A DNA stretch of 7,601 bases from positions 3,934 to 11,534 of the forward strand of contig DGYJ01000040.1 in the NCBI GenBank assembly GCA_002396665.1, written 5' to 3'. The notes beneath the pieces are model-generated. The model was not told the origin of the DNA. It worked only from the letters and a program-made list of their open reading frames with translations, and did not search any database. The number at the start of each line of letters is the position of its first letter. Position 1 is the first letter of the stretch. The stretch is from Bdellovibrionaceae bacterium UBA5009. GTDB lineage: Bacteria > Bdellovibrionota > Bdellovibrionia > Bdellovibrionales > Bdellovibrionaceae. A program made the translations under genes and the position numbers. Of this stretch, positions 6,126 to 7,601 are shown in pieces.

Positions 6126-7295
6126 TTAGATTTTAACTGCAGATGCAAGGTCTGAATTTTCGCTTTTAATTTTTGGCAGTGGCCTAAAATAATCATGCAG
6201 TCCTGGGACCTGCATGGGGGTTTGTTCAAAGCTATTCAACCAAGTTTCTGGGGTTTCCATACACAAAAATAAATTCCAAGCTGGATTGTGATCGCGGAAT
6301 TTTTTTAAGACAAACTGAAACATTTCATGGCGAAGGCTGGCATCATAGCGGTACTTGCCACCTTCGGAGGGGAACATCTCGGCCGATGTCACAAGGCTTT
6401 TCATCCCAAATCGTTGCCTCATCATATGTCTTTGTTCCGGCTGAAATCTTAAGGCGCCAACAGAGATCACCTTCACTTGTTCCGGTGTGAATCTTCGGGA
6501 AATTTCGTCAATTAAAAAGGCATAATTTTCTTTCCACTCTGGATGCCAAATCATGGGGTCTATATGAAAGGCCAAGCTGAATCCACTTTTTACACATTTT
6601 TCTGCGGCTGCTAATCGCTCTTCAAATCGGGCCGTTCCGTGTTCTTCGCTTTGAATAATATATGGCGGGTTGATCGACCAACTGACCATCACATTTTGCG
6701 CAGGTCCAAGATCTAAGAATTGATCAACCTTGTCCGATTTTGTTTTAAACTCTAAAGACCACTTGGGATACTTCTTAAAAAAATTCACCAATTGCCTAGA
6801 GTAAAGTGTGATTTCATCCATGCTAAGGCTATCAATCACTTCGCCTGTACCCACGCGGTAGGGAAGGTGGGCATGTTGCGAGGCCATTTCCTCAAGCTCG
6901 CTGAGGGCTTGGTCAATGTTGCTAAAAATTTTCATGACCGGTGAATTCAGATAACTTTGTAAATAGCAGTAGCTGCAATTCATATTGCATTGGCTTCCCA
7001 AATTTAAAACGTAGTAGTTACAGCAGGTCAGAGTTTTCTTTTGGGTGGCGCCTGGGCAGCGTTTAAAAAATTGTCCATTAAATGTAGTCACAAAAATATT
7101 TTTTTTACTGCGATCAAATTCTTCCGGCGAAAGTTCGGGGCCTCTTCCAACAAAGGGTTCCTGTACAACTCTTTCAATCTTATCCACCGGAAAGTAGGTT
7201 CGAATTCGCTCAGCCACGGCAGAATCCCATGACTTTTCGTCAATGAAGACCTTTTCAAACTGCTGAATTAAATTCAATGGGATTGGTTTTTCCAC
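6126..7295 (-). CDS. SplB-like radical SAM protein
   Basis: A 389-residue radical SAM enzyme of the spore-photoproduct-lyase family (COG1533 type). The 4Fe-4S motif is C103-x3-C107-x2-C110, followed by YLQ exactly as in Bacillus SplB. The alignment by eye continues through WSINPPYII (206-214), the GTARFEERLAAAEKCVKSGFSLAF region (220-243) and HIDPMIWHPEWKENY (244-258). Bacillus SplB uses Cys141 as hydrogen donor in the segment EASCTSDIVGID; here the matching segment is GTGEVIDSLSMD (149-160), with Glu in that place. Three extra cysteines (C80, C91, C92) precede the cluster. It is therefore a member of the non-spore branch, and its substrate is not established; thymine-dimer or other radical chemistry is possible. 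The GTG start has AAAAGG ten bases upstream. It overlaps the gene before it by 22 bases, so they are probably one operon. No ATG occurs before residue 121. Confidence 0.87.
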   Translation of the reverse strand: MEKPIPLNLIQQFEKVFIDEKSWDSAVAERIRTYFPVDKIERVVQEPFVGRGPELSPEEFDRSKKNIFVTTFNGQFFKRCPGATQKKTLTCCNYYVLNLGSQCNMNCSYCYLQSYLNSPVMKIFSNIDQALSELEEMASQHAHLPYRVGTGEVIDSLSMDEITLYSRQLVNFFKKYPKWSLEFKTKSDKVDQFLDLGPAQNVMVSWSINPPYIIQSEEHGTARFEERLAAAEKCVKSGFSLAFHIDPMIWHPEWKENYAFLIDEISRRFTPEQVKVISVGALRFQPEQRHMMRQRFGMKSLVTSAEMFPSEGGKYRYDASLRHEMFQFVLKKFRDHNPAWNLFLCMETPETWLNSFEQTPMQVPGLHDYFRPLPKIKSENSDLASAVKI

Positions 7296-7601
7296 TGCTC
7301 AGCTGCCTTTTGAAATTGTTCGATGGTTTTTGTAAGCTCCTGGGGGCCAGACACAAAAAAATGAATATTATAACCCCAACGATCGCCTCTGCGCTGGGCT
7401 TGGACCTGGGTGCTTGTTGGCCAAAGCAAAGAATTATTTTTTTTCTCTTCATCAGAGGCCAAGGTTTTTGGGTAACGTAATAATTTTAATTTTTTGATGA
7501 TGTCCTCGGCAGGAATTTGTTGATCCAAAATTAATTCTTCTGATTTTGTATTTAACAAAATCAATTCCACCAAAAGCTCTAAGGCCTGGATGCCCTGGGA
7601 T
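7274..7601 (-). CDS. Unknown protein, C-terminal part only (possibly ParB-like)
   Basis: The 3' end of a gene whose reading frame stays open to the right edge of the window, so the real start is outside; about 108 residues are visible. A helical, leucine-rich stretch (IQALELLVELILL) is followed by a charged segment, then a small sheet-like part STQVQAQRRGDRWGYNIHFF and a final helix with many Glu and Gln. The pattern of TxVxxxRxGxxGxxxIxFxS then ELxxxIEQF resembles the C-terminal dimerisation domain of ParB proteins, but this is a weak, by-eye likeness and the DNA-binding parts are not visible. It overlaps the radical SAM gene by 22 bases, which suggests shared expression. Its TTG at 7571-7573 should not be taken as a start. 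Confidence 0.6.
   Translation of the reverse strand, partial: SQGIQALELLVELILLNTKSEELILDQQIPAEDIIKKLKLLRYPKTLASDEEKKNNSLLWPTSTQVQAQRRGDRWGYNIHFFVSGPQELTKTIEQFQKAAEQWKNQSH

Noticed and set aside
7041..7480. Small open frames on the + strand opposite the radical SAM gene and its upstream neighbour
   Set aside because: They are antisense to supported frames and show no domain or ribosome site.

Overview
The window reads as ordinary chromosomal DNA from a moderately AT-rich Gram-negative bacterium. The gene set is a GldG/DUF4340 ABC-transporter accessory pair, a GHMP sugar kinase, a DUF429 protein, a histidine kinase with a lone receiver, and a non-sporulating spore-photoproduct-lyase-like enzyme. 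With the compact gene packing this looks like Bdellovibrio or a relative (Bdellovibrionota or another delta-like lineage). That assignment is inferred from gene content, not from a marker gene. There are no tRNA or rRNA genes, insertion sequences, CRISPR arrays or phage genes.

Layout: (1) Positions 1-2426, + strand, hold the 3' part of a GldG-type ABC accessory protein followed by a membrane-anchored DUF4340 protein. The two are tightly linked, and the ribosome site of the second overlaps the stop of the first. The ATPase and permease genes are expected upstream, outside the window. (2) Positions 2488-4337, + strand, hold a GHMP-family sugar kinase with a TTG start and a DUF429-like protein that overlaps it by 67 bases. 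A small inverted repeat covers the kinase ribosome binding site. (3) Positions 4404-6124, + strand, hold a six-helix membrane histidine kinase overlapping by 4 bases (ATGA) a single-domain response regulator. (4) Positions 6126-7601, - strand, hold an SplB-like radical SAM protein and, upstream and overlapping it, the C-terminal part of a protein cut by the window edge, possibly ParB-like. The + and - blocks converge with a single base between their stop codons.

Functionally, block 1 is probably part of an envelope ABC system, block 2 may serve sugar or heptose metabolism plus an unknown DUF429 role, and block 3 is a two-component pair without a DNA-binding output. Block 4 is a radical SAM enzyme of unknown substrate. 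I did not find a clear new multi-gene system. The most unusual items are the DUF429 protein with a four-cysteine cluster and an apparently lost first acidic residue, the SplB-like enzyme lacking the canonical H-donor cysteine, and the three-fold repeat inside the DUF4340 protein.
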